DNA of 10,251 nt from an uncultured Opitutia bacterium (GTDB lineage: Bacteria > Verrucomicrobiota > Verrucomicrobiae > Opitutales > MB11C04). Under the pieces are notes generated by a model. The model was not told the origin of the DNA. It did not search any database and saw nothing but the letters and a program-made list of their open reading frames with translations. Both the position numbers and the translations under genes were made by a program. Location of the stretch: contig CAJWWH010000058.1 of NCBI GenBank assembly GCA_913048545.1, forward strand, positions 1 through 10,251. The letters run 5' to 3'. Shown in pieces: positions 1-5,793 of this stretch. The stretch's first letter is position 1; every line of letters begins with the position of its first letter.

Positions 1-134
1 GTCAAATTGAAGCAAAAGCACTCCGGAAAATGAGACACCCAACCAGAATCCGACAACTCCACGGTTTCTTTGAGGCGGACCAGAGCTCAGTTAATAAACC
101 AAAACCGGAAGCACTCCGCCAATTAGGTCTGTAG
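1..134 (+). CDS. rpoD: RNA polymerase sigma factor, RpoD/SigA family (C-terminal fragment)
   Basis: Reading from base 3, an open frame cut by the left edge ends at TAG (132-134) and gives the last 43 residues of a protein. It opens with QIEAKALRKMRHPTRIRQL, which closely matches the end of region 4.2 of primary sigma-70 factors. That part belongs to the helix-turn-helix domain that contacts the -35 element. After the usual family end (around HGFFE) there is a hydrophilic tail of about 20 residues ending in RQLGL, somewhat longer than in many RpoD proteins. The protein would be the housekeeping promoter-recognition subunit of RNA polymerase. Because only the C-terminus is visible, another group 1 or group 2 sigma factor (RpoS/HrdB type) is possible. 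Membership of the family is quite certain; the exact paralogue is less so. Confidence 0.82.
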   Translation, partial: QIEAKALRKMRHPTRIRQLHGFFEADQSSVNKPKPEALRQLGL

Positions 135-158
135 ACCTTGCTGAGAAAGATTTTTTTT
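125..158 (+). terminator. Possible weak terminator after the sigma factor gene
   Basis: A short inverted repeat, AGGTC (125-129) with loop TGTA and GACCT (134-138), straddles the sigma factor stop codon. A run of eight T follows at 151-158. The 12-base gap between stem and T-run is longer than in a classical intrinsic terminator and the stem is only five pairs. This is a candidate only. Confidence 0.22.
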
Positions 159-172
159 ACCGGACAAAAAAG

Positions 173-201
173 TTGCTTCAGACGGTTACTGATTATATTC
201 T
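173..201 (+). promoter_or_regulatory. Candidate sigma-70 promoter for tatA, possibly giving a leaderless mRNA
   Basis: TTGCTT (173-178) resembles a -35 box and lies 17 bases before TATTCT (196-201), a fair -10 box; TATATT (194-199) is an alternative with a 15-base spacer. Counting about seven bases past the first -10 box places the transcription start at or next to the tatA ATG (208). No Shine-Dalgarno sequence lies between, so the message could be leaderless. This is inferred from consensus matching alone. Confidence 0.35.
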
Positions 202-207
202 ATTAGC

Positions 208-507
208 ATGATCAATTCTCCAATTCATACACTTGCCTTCATCGGAAACTTCGGTGGCGGAGAAATTATTCTTATTTTTCTTATCGTTCTTCTCCTTTTC
301 GGAGCCAAGAAAGTTCCCGAATTGTTCCGTTCTTTGGGAAAAGGTGTCACCGAGTTTCGCAAAGCGAAAAACGACTGGGAACAGGACATCAATGAAGTGA
401 TGAATCAGGACCCGATTGAAGATCATGACTTCTCCAAGTCAGAGGATAAAAAATCAGAGGACAGCGACTCGGTTTCCCACGAAGGTGAGAAGCAGACCGT
501 AAGCTAG
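208..507 (+). CDS. tatA: Sec-independent (twin-arginine) translocase subunit TatA/TatE
   Basis: This 99-residue protein is a TatA-type subunit. TatA oligomers form the protein-conducting element of the twin-arginine pathway, which moves folded proteins across the inner membrane. A short N-terminal stretch leads into one transmembrane helix at about residues 18-32 (EIILIFLIVLLLFG). The family hinge with FGAKKVPEL follows, then an amphipathic helix containing RSLGKGVTEFRKA (about 42-54). The C-terminal 40 residues are acidic and hydrophilic, rich in Asp, Glu and Ser, as expected of the cytoplasmic tail. Length is normal for TatA. No tatB or tatC is nearby. The ATG at 208 is the natural start because it gives a typical short N-terminus; it has no Shine-Dalgarno site upstream. 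The gene ends 16 bp before the convergent SUI1-family gene. Confidence 0.9.
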   Translation: MINSPIHTLAFIGNFGGGEIILIFLIVLLLFGAKKVPELFRSLGKGVTEFRKAKNDWEQDINEVMNQDPIEDHDFSKSEDKKSEDSDSVSHEGEKQTVS

Positions 508-523
508 GCAAGTCTGTAAATTC

Positions 524-931
524 CTACCCGCCGGCAAGCACCGGCGAAAATCCGGACTGTTTGAGCCAGTGAAAGGCATCATCCCGCCGATCACCCTGTA
601 ATTCCATCGTGTTTCCATTCCATGTACCCCCCGTACCCAGACTGGTTTTAAGAGTCTTTAACATTTTCGATTTTTTAGCTTCTCCTAAATAAGTGGGAAA
701 TCCCATTATGGTGGTGACGGTTTTCCCTCCTCTTCCACCTTTCTCTCTTCGTATCTCGAGTCTCTCCCCCTGCCCTAAACGAGTCTGGGCTTTGGGCTTG
801 GGTAACAAATTATTTTGAGGCGGGGCGTGCGGAAGTCCACTCGCATCCAAAGAAGAGAAGGGAGAATGATCCACGAATTCTCCGGTTGAGGAGGTGGATA
901 TTTTATTTTTACCCCTTGAACCCTTGCTCAT
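524..931 (-). CDS. yciH: SUI1/eIF1 (YciH) family putative translation initiation factor
   Basis: The 135-residue product carries a SUI1/eIF1 domain at about residues 57-130. The hallmarks are a basic loop KGGRGGKTVTTIMGF (64-78), the segment LGTGGTW (98-104) and LQGD (111-114), followed by a closing helix and the family ending LAGG. Eukaryotic and archaeal eIF1 helps start-codon selection on the small ribosomal subunit. Bacterial YciH is a poorly understood homologue, so its role here is inferred. The N-terminal 55 residues are a low-complexity, Ser/Pro/Lys-rich extension, making it longer than E. coli YciH (108 residues). I chose ATG at 931 because it overlaps the stop of the upstream gene as ATGA. 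A TTG at 940 is an in-frame alternative adding three residues. GGAGG directly abuts the ATG, an unusually close spacing. The gene converges on tatA. Confidence 0.85.
   Translation of the reverse strand: MSKGSRGKNKISTSSTGEFVDHSPFSSLDASGLPHAPPQNNLLPKPKAQTRLGQGERLEIRREKGGRGGKTVTTIMGFPTYLGEAKKSKMLKTLKTSLGTGGTWNGNTMELQGDRRDDAFHWLKQSGFSPVLAGG
529..546. repeat. Perfect 6-bp stem hairpin at the end of the SUI1-family gene
   Basis: CGCCGG (529-534) and CCGGCG (541-546) form a perfect GC-only stem with a six-base loop. It covers the codons for the final LAGG of the minus-strand gene and lies just downstream of the tatA stop. Neither strand shows a T-run after it, so it is not a classical intrinsic terminator. 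It could still slow polymerase or protect 3' ends between these convergent genes. It may also simply reflect codon choice. Confidence 0.3.
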
Positions 932-1146
932 CCTCCACAAACCCCCTTCTCGGGTTCCCCGTCATCCAACCAAATCAGGGCTTTTTCATAACTCCGGTTC
1001 ATCAGAAAGTGCTTTAACCGAGGATGCAGTTCAACCGTGGGATCACGGGAAATCTCATCCAGTCTTTGCAACGCTTTGACCAGACCTCCAGCGGGAGCAT
1101 CTTTGGGACGCACAATTATTTCCAAACATTGAATCATTTCCTCCAT
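928..1146 (-). CDS. Small protein of unknown function, coupled to the SUI1-family gene
   Basis: I do not recognise this 72-residue protein. It is soluble-looking, with no signal peptide or membrane segment. It starts with a probable beta-strand (CLEIIVRPKD), followed by helices containing LVKALQRLDEI and HPRLKHFLMN and a Trp-Leu-Asp-Asp turn near the end. Two things support it as a gene: its TGA overlaps the ATG of the SUI1-family gene as ATGA, which suggests translational coupling, and together they account for the whole stretch back to a divergent intergenic region. The start could be ATG at 1146 (used) or ATG at 1137. GGAGG lies inside codons 1-3, only two bases before the second ATG, so neither start has ideal spacing. 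A plus-strand frame crosses the same bases but is only the untranslated upstream extension of hemG. Confidence 0.6.
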   Translation of the reverse strand: MEEMIQCLEIIVRPKDAPAGGLVKALQRLDEISRDPTVELHPRLKHFLMNRSYEKALIWLDDGEPEKGVCGG

Positions 1147-1175
1147 AATGTTCTAAACAATGATCTTTCTAATTA

Positions 1176-1204
1176 TTGCCAAGCTCAAACGGAAGAACTA
1201 GACT
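1176..1204 (+). promoter_or_regulatory. Candidate promoter for hemG in the divergent intergenic region
   Basis: The 72-bp AT-rich gap between the small minus-strand gene and hemG must hold promoters for both directions. On the plus strand TTGCCA (1176-1181) is a good -35 box, and 17 bases later TAGACT (1199-1204) matches the -10 consensus at four of six positions. The predicted start near 1211 would leave a leader of only about eight bases. No comparably good promoter was found for the minus-strand unit. Confidence 0.27.
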
Positions 1205-1218
1205 ATTTAGTTCTTAAA

Positions 1219-2565
1219 ATGAAAAAAATTTGTATTATTGGCGGTGGGATATCCGGTTTGTCGATTGCGAACAGGCAAAAAAAAATCGGACACCAGGTCA
1301 TCCTGCTTGAATCTACAGACCGTGTCGGTGGGGTGATACAATCCAAGCGGGTGAATGGATTTCTTTTGGATTACAGTGCAAACACCCTGAATGTAAGACT
1401 TAAAAAAACCAGGGAACTTCTGCAGGAATGCGATGCCTGGGAAAATTGCATCGATGCGAACCCACAGGCGCAAAAAAGGATGATCGTACGGCAGGGTAGG
1501 ATTGTTGATCTACCCCACAGTTTCATCTCCTTTCTCTCCAGTCCCTTTCTTTCCCTTGCTGGAAAAATCCGGATGCTTACCGAACCCCTTGTGAGCAGAG
1601 CAAAATTACCAGACGAAGAATCGGTTGCCTCTTTTATTTCCCGGAGGCTGGGAAAGGAGGCTCTCGATTATGCGGCCAATCCGTTTCTGGCGGGAATTTA
1701 TGCCGCCCGGCCGGAAAGTCTTAATCTAAAACAGGCCTTTCCCAAACTTTGGGAAATCGAAAAAGAATATCGCTCCCTGTTCTTGGGAATGAAAAAAATT
1801 CAAAAAAACAGGGACAATCCAAATCTTAAAAAAGCCCGCCTGCTTTCGTTTCCAGGCGGAATGGAAGAACTTGCTCAAAAACTTGCGTTTCCTCTGAAAA
1901 AAGAAATCCTGCTTGCTCATCGTGTCAAAAAAATTGCCCGTGGAAAGGATTACTGGGCCGTAACCCACCAAAATCATGAGGGCATGGTTACCGAGGAAAA
2001 ATTCGATGAAGTGATCTCCACTCTACCCTCTCATCAAATTCTCTCCATCGAATGGGATTCGATCGAGGGCATGGAAAATATTTCCACCCTCGCGTCCGCC
2101 ACTCATTATCCATTAGCCTTGGTTTACCTTGGCTTTCAAAAAAAGGATATTAAGCACCCGCTGGACGGATTTGGCTTTCTCGTGCCTGAAGTCGAAAATC
2201 TTAAGATCCTCGGAACCCTTTTTTCAAGCACACTTTTTCCGGGAAGGGCACCGGACGGACAGGTATTATTAACCACCTTTGTGGGTGGGGAACGAAATCC
2301 TGAATTAGCCAAATTACCCGATCACGCACTTGGGGAACTGGTTCAAAATGAATTATCCAAACTTTTGGGAATTCAGGCTCCTCCCGTTTTTATTGAAGTG
2401 AAAAAATGGCCCACGGCGATCCCACTGCCCGATGCGGAAATGGAGAAAAGAAAAAACGCCGCAAAGAAACTTTCCTCTTTGAATCCCGGACTGAGCTTTT
2501 CAGGCTCTTTTTTAACCGGGGTATCTCTTCCGAACTGCCTCGAAGCATCCACTTTTGAATTTTAA
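1219..2565 (+). CDS. hemG: Protoporphyrinogen oxidase, HemY-type FAD flavoprotein
   Basis: The enzyme oxidises protoporphyrinogen IX to protoporphyrin IX, the penultimate step of heme synthesis, using FAD and oxygen. The start at ATG 1219 places a Rossmann dinucleotide motif GGGISG at residues 8-13, the ribose-binding acid E31 at the end of the second strand, and RVGG at 35-38, as in the family. Further hallmarks are the segment NPFLAGIYAARPESL in the middle and the C-terminal FAD-contact segment GSFLTGVSLPNC at 429-440. At 448 residues it is near family size, but only eight residues follow that last motif where a longer helix is usual. The frame stays open 195 bases upstream of ATG 1219, but that part is out of family register and overlaps the divergent gene. 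The next gene in the pathway, hemH, lies 95 bp downstream. HemY-type rather than menaquinone-linked HemG is clear from sequence. A related amine oxidase is a remote alternative. Confidence 0.9.
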   Translation: MKKICIIGGGISGLSIANRQKKIGHQVILLESTDRVGGVIQSKRVNGFLLDYSANTLNVRLKKTRELLQECDAWENCIDANPQAQKRMIVRQGRIVDLPHSFISFLSSPFLSLAGKIRMLTEPLVSRAKLPDEESVASFISRRLGKEALDYAANPFLAGIYAARPESLNLKQAFPKLWEIEKEYRSLFLGMKKIQKNRDNPNLKKARLLSFPGGMEELAQKLAFPLKKEILLAHRVKKIARGKDYWAVTHQNHEGMVTEEKFDEVISTLPSHQILSIEWDSIEGMENISTLASATHYPLALVYLGFQKKDIKHPLDGFGFLVPEVENLKILGTLFSSTLFPGRAPDGQVLLTTFVGGERNPELAKLPDHALGELVQNELSKLLGIQAPPVFIEVKKWPTAIPLPDAEMEKRKNAAKKLSSLNPGLSFSGSFLTGVSLPNCLEASTFEF

Positions 2566-2660
2566 TCCCGGCAATGCTTTTTCTTGGAAAGATTGCCTCG
2601 ATAAGGTTTACTGATTGTATTAATCTGTATTTGTTAAAACCTTAATCCACATCTAAATAT

Positions 2661-3779
2661 ATGATCGCCAACGAGTCCACTACGCCGGCTAAGACCGCTG
2701 TCATCCTTCTTAACATGGGAGGGCCTCAAAATGCGGAAGAAGTTCATCCTTACCTCAAGGAACTTTTTCAGGACCGGGAACTTCTCAAACTTCCATTTCA
2801 AAAAGTGCTCGGTAATTTTATTGCCTGGCGAAGAACCCCCAAGATTCAGGAACGGTATGCCGAGATCGGGCAATACTCCCCCACCCTTAATCTCATGGAA
2901 AAACAGGGCGAACAAATCGCCAAAAAGCTTGATCAGGTCAGCCCGGAAACTGCTCCCCATGTCTGCGTTTCCGGTTTCCGTTATTCATCCCCTCGAACCG
3001 GAGAGATGATAAAGACATTTAAGGAAGCCGAACGAATCGTTCTTTTTTCACAATACCCTCAGCACAGTTGTTCAACGAGCGGTTCCTCTCTATGCGACGC
3101 CTACCGCTGGCTCGAACAAAATAAAAGTGAAGCGGATCCAAAGAAAATTTCCGTTATTGATCAGTGGTGGGACCGGATTGATTATTCAGAACTCTGGGCT
3201 TTTTTGATCAAAAGAAAATTTGATGAAATGAAGAGTGCCTACGATTTAAAGGATGAGGACATCCGAATTATTTACTCTGCACACAGCCTTCCGGAATCCT
3301 ACTGCATGGAAAAAGGGGACAAGTACAACCTCGAAATAACCGGTTCCTATGAAAATATTGAAAAGGTATTGCAGGGCATGGGCTTGAAGCACGAAGGTGC
3401 CCTGGCTTGGCAGAGCAAAGTCGGACCACAGCGGACAAAATGGCTCACACCCGGAACGCCAACTGTGATCAGAGAGACTAAGCAAAAAGCAATCCTTATG
3501 GTTCCCATTGCCTTCACGACTGACCATATCGAAACATTGGATGAAATTGATATTGAATTCCGGGAATACGCCGAGGAAGTGGTGGATCATTTCGCACGGG
3601 TGGACTGCTTCAATTTGGAGGAAAAATTTATTGATTTATGCACCCGCCTAATCACCGAGCACATCGATTCGGATTATAATTCCCGAATTCGCCCGTGCTG
3701 CGTGAACTGCGAAGGGAAGGACTGTTCATCGATGAGAAAATTTTTCAGGTCCACTCCGGTTCATCAGACTGCCCGGTAA
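2661..3779 (+). CDS. hemH: Ferrochelatase (protoheme ferro-lyase)
   Basis: The enzyme inserts ferrous iron into protoporphyrin IX, the last step of protoheme synthesis, and follows hemG directly. Family marks appear in order: AVILLNMGGP (13-22), SGFRYSSP (104-111), SQYPQHSCSTSGSS (130-143), IIYSAHSLPESY with the metal-site His208 (203-214), WQSKVGPQ (250-257) and IAFTTDHIETLDE with Glu291 (283-295). The C-terminus ends in CCVNCEGKDC (346-355). Its C347, C350 and C355 have the C-x2-C-x4-C spacing of the [2Fe-2S] ligands of animal ferrochelatase. The usual fourth, upstream ligand position appears to be leucine, so cluster binding is plausible but unproven. Length (372) fits. No Shine-Dalgarno site precedes ATG 2661. 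The 95-bp upstream gap may hold its own promoter (TTGCCT at 2593, TGTATT at 2616, weak). Confidence 0.93.
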   Translation: MIANESTTPAKTAVILLNMGGPQNAEEVHPYLKELFQDRELLKLPFQKVLGNFIAWRRTPKIQERYAEIGQYSPTLNLMEKQGEQIAKKLDQVSPETAPHVCVSGFRYSSPRTGEMIKTFKEAERIVLFSQYPQHSCSTSGSSLCDAYRWLEQNKSEADPKKISVIDQWWDRIDYSELWAFLIKRKFDEMKSAYDLKDEDIRIIYSAHSLPESYCMEKGDKYNLEITGSYENIEKVLQGMGLKHEGALAWQSKVGPQRTKWLTPGTPTVIRETKQKAILMVPIAFTTDHIETLDEIDIEFREYAEEVVDHFARVDCFNLEEKFIDLCTRLITEHIDSDYNSRIRPCCVNCEGKDCSSMRKFFRSTPVHQTAR

Positions 3780-3850
3780 CCATCTCTCCGACCCGCTCTT
3801 TTTTTTCTGTTTTGTATCTTCCCCGTAGATAATACTCCTCAATTCTGGAT

Positions 3851-4729
3851 ATGAATTTCAACGACGCCCGTGATTTAATGTGGATAGCCGGTGGTTTATA
3901 CGGCTTTGCATTTATTTTTGGGTTCCTGAAAACCTTTCGCCTGAATTGGGCACCCTTACAGGAAGCACCGCTGGCTGGAATTATTATTGGATTTATTATC
4001 CAAACCCGGGCACTTTATCTCCGGGGATTGGAGGTGCACGGCTGCCCGCTTGGCAACGCACTCGAACGGATTCAGTTTATTCTTTGGTCATTGATTCTTA
4101 CTTTCATCATCCTGCGAATTCTTTGGAAACTCGATTTGCTTGGTTCATTCTGTGCCGGCCTCGCATTCGGTGCCGGATGGCTCTCTCTTCTTTGGCCTGC
4201 CAGTGATCCCCAGTATTGGCTCGCTCCTAATTATCAAAAGTTATTCTCCAGCCCGTGGATAGAATTGCACGCCTCAATTGCGATTTTCAGTTACGGAGTT
4301 TTTTCGCTTCTTGCCGTGGTCAGCGGGATGTACCTTGTTCAAAGGAAAGCGCTGTTATCGAGAAAGTTTGATAAACTGGGAGCATACCTCCCTCCAATTA
4401 ACGATCTCGAAATTGCCGCTTGGCGTCTGCTTTCTGTGGGTGTTCTCTTTCTGACCATTTCAATTCTGGTCGGCGGTATGCACTGGACAAGGCATCCTGA
4501 ATTTGTCTCCGTGGCAAAGCTTGCCGTGACTCTCTTTCTTTGGACTGGATACACCGCAGTGTTTTTCCTGCATTTAAGCAGCCGGCTTTATGGTTCGAAA
4601 TTTGCCAAGGTTTCAATCATTCTACTGGTTATCGCAATTGGAAGTCTGGCGGTGGTCAATTCGCGGACAAGAGATAAACAAAAAGAAGTGGTTTCCCCGG
4701 AATCATTAACCACACTTTTTATCCAATGA
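3851..4729 (+). CDS. CcsA/HemX-like cytochrome c assembly family membrane protein
   Basis: The 292-residue protein has about eight hydrophobic helices (roughly 10-28, 39-58, 75-92, 97-115, 138-163, 191-210, 222-243, 254-270) and a short hydrophilic tail. The segment HGCPLGNALERIQF (63-76) and the histidine before a helix in WIELHASIAIFSYGVF (136-151) are typical of the cytochrome c assembly (CcsA/CcmC/HemX) superfamily. Other histidines that could hold heme are H211, H215 and H241. The Trp-rich WWD motif of true heme-delivery proteins is not intact; the matching region reads GGMHWTRHPEF. This and its place directly before hemA, overlapping it by ATGA, make it resemble HemX of Bacillus. There, HemX lowers HemA level. 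A role in cytochrome c maturation (CcsA) is the alternative. A -10-like TAATAC lies at 3830 in the 71-bp gap after hemH. No clear Shine-Dalgarno site is seen. Confidence 0.8.
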   Translation: MNFNDARDLMWIAGGLYGFAFIFGFLKTFRLNWAPLQEAPLAGIIIGFIIQTRALYLRGLEVHGCPLGNALERIQFILWSLILTFIILRILWKLDLLGSFCAGLAFGAGWLSLLWPASDPQYWLAPNYQKLFSSPWIELHASIAIFSYGVFSLLAVVSGMYLVQRKALLSRKFDKLGAYLPPINDLEIAAWRLLSVGVLFLTISILVGGMHWTRHPEFVSVAKLAVTLFLWTGYTAVFFLHLSSRLYGSKFAKVSIILLVIAIGSLAVVNSRTRDKQKEVVSPESLTTLFIQ

Positions 4730-5793
4730 TCGGGGAAAACAATCAATCTTTGCATCTGCTTGGCAGTTCCCATCAGGTCGCTGATTTATCCGCCCGGGAA
4801 CAAATCAGTTTACCTCCTGAATCAATTGATGACTTCTATCATGGACTCGGTCAGATTAAAGGCTTAAACGAATATCTTCTGCTCAACACATGTAACCGGA
4901 CAGAAATTTACGGGGCGACTGAAGGAAATTTCAGCTTCGACTCACTCCGCCAATACCTCAGTAATTTCCGTAAAATTGAACCTGAGTTTTTAAATCAGCA
5001 CTCCTACCACCGAAGCAACCACGAGGTGGTTAATCACTTATTCAAAGTCACCTCCGGAATCGATTCGCAAATGGTGGGAGAAACTGAAATTCTTGGACAG
5101 GTCAAAAAAGCATACGAGGATGCATGTAATCGAAATGTCGCCGGAAAAATGCTCAACCGCCTTTTTCAAAAAGGATTCCAGGCGGCAAAATGGGCCCGAA
5201 CCAACACCGGGATATCCCGCGGTCAGGTGAACCTCGGAAATGTCCTCTGCGAACTGGCGAGAAGAATATTCGGAAAAGTATCAAGTTGCAGACTGCTTGT
5301 GGTCGGTGCGGGTGAAGTGGCTGAGAGTACAATTGAAGCATTCAAGTCGAGAGGTTCCCAGGCCATTACAGTGACCGGTCGGACTTTTGACTGGTGCCCG
5401 CTCTGCCGGAGAAAACCGGATGAATTAGCCGAGAAGTTTGGGGGCTTTGCTCTTTCCTATAACCAGTTCAAAGACTCCATGCACCTGTTTGACGTCATAT
5501 TAACCTCAACTTCAAGTGCACAATCAATCATTGATTTTGCCGACATCCAAAAGACTATTAGCAAAAGACCGAATCAACCATTGTTTCTTATTGATGCTTC
5601 CGTGCCCCGAAATATTGATGAAAAAGTATCTAAAATTGATAATGTGTTTCTCTACAACATGGATGATGTTTCGACGATCGCGAACGAGAATTTAAAATCA
5701 AGAATTTCCGAGGTGGACCGCTGTAAAGGTGCTCTTGCCCGCCGTGCCCACAAACTATGGGAACAGATGACTCAGACCCGGGAAGTTTCCTGA
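4726..5793 (+). CDS. hemA: Glutamyl-tRNA reductase
   Basis: HemA reduces glutamyl-tRNA(Glu) with NADPH to glutamate-1-semialdehyde, the committed step of the C5 tetrapyrrole pathway. The N-terminal catalytic domain has LLGSSHQVADLSARE (11-25), the nucleophile Cys56 within LNTCNRTEIY, and SGIDSQMVGETEILGQVK (110-127). The NADPH domain carries VVGAGEVAE (192-200) followed by GRT (218-220). Two features are odd. An insertion of about seven residues after GRT creates a CPLC motif (224-227). The protein also stops at residue 355, soon after MDDV and ANENLKSR, so most of the C-terminal dimerisation helices of the usual protein of 410 or more residues are missing. All three frames beyond the stop lack that domain, so a simple frameshift is unlikely. 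The ATG overlaps the preceding stop (ATGA), implying coupling to the HemX-like gene. Its last 22 bases overlap the convergent lpxB. Confidence 0.93.
   Translation: MIGENNQSLHLLGSSHQVADLSAREQISLPPESIDDFYHGLGQIKGLNEYLLLNTCNRTEIYGATEGNFSFDSLRQYLSNFRKIEPEFLNQHSYHRSNHEVVNHLFKVTSGIDSQMVGETEILGQVKKAYEDACNRNVAGKMLNRLFQKGFQAAKWARTNTGISRGQVNLGNVLCELARRIFGKVSSCRLLVVGAGEVAESTIEAFKSRGSQAITVTGRTFDWCPLCRRKPDELAEKFGGFALSYNQFKDSMHLFDVILTSTSSAQSIIDFADIQKTISKRPNQPLFLIDASVPRNIDEKVSKIDNVFLYNMDDVSTIANENLKSRISEVDRCKGALARRAHKLWEQMTQTREVS

Noticed and set aside
894..1079. 61-codon plus-strand open frame across the SUI1/small-gene junction
   Set aside because: Pro- and Ser-rich translation with no recognisable motif. 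It is antisense to two genes joined by an ATGA overlap.
1024..1218. N-terminal extension of the hemG reading frame by 65 codons
   Set aside because: The FAD-binding motif of the family starts within ten residues of ATG 1219. The extension overlaps the divergent small gene and its promoter region, and it shows no family similarity.
3246..3590. 114-codon minus-strand open frame inside hemH
   Set aside because: It lies antisense to conserved ferrochelatase segments, including the catalytic His region, so its composition is explained by the hemH codons.
3799..3806. Eight-T run after hemH as an intrinsic terminator
   Set aside because: No stable inverted repeat precedes it in the 30 bases upstream, so it does not meet the terminator pattern. 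Read-through to the HemX-like gene is possible.
5390..5440. CPLC region of hemA as a pair of compensating frameshifts
   Set aside because: The other frames across this stretch do not restore canonical residues. One of them carries an early stop. The flanking sequence is in register with the family.
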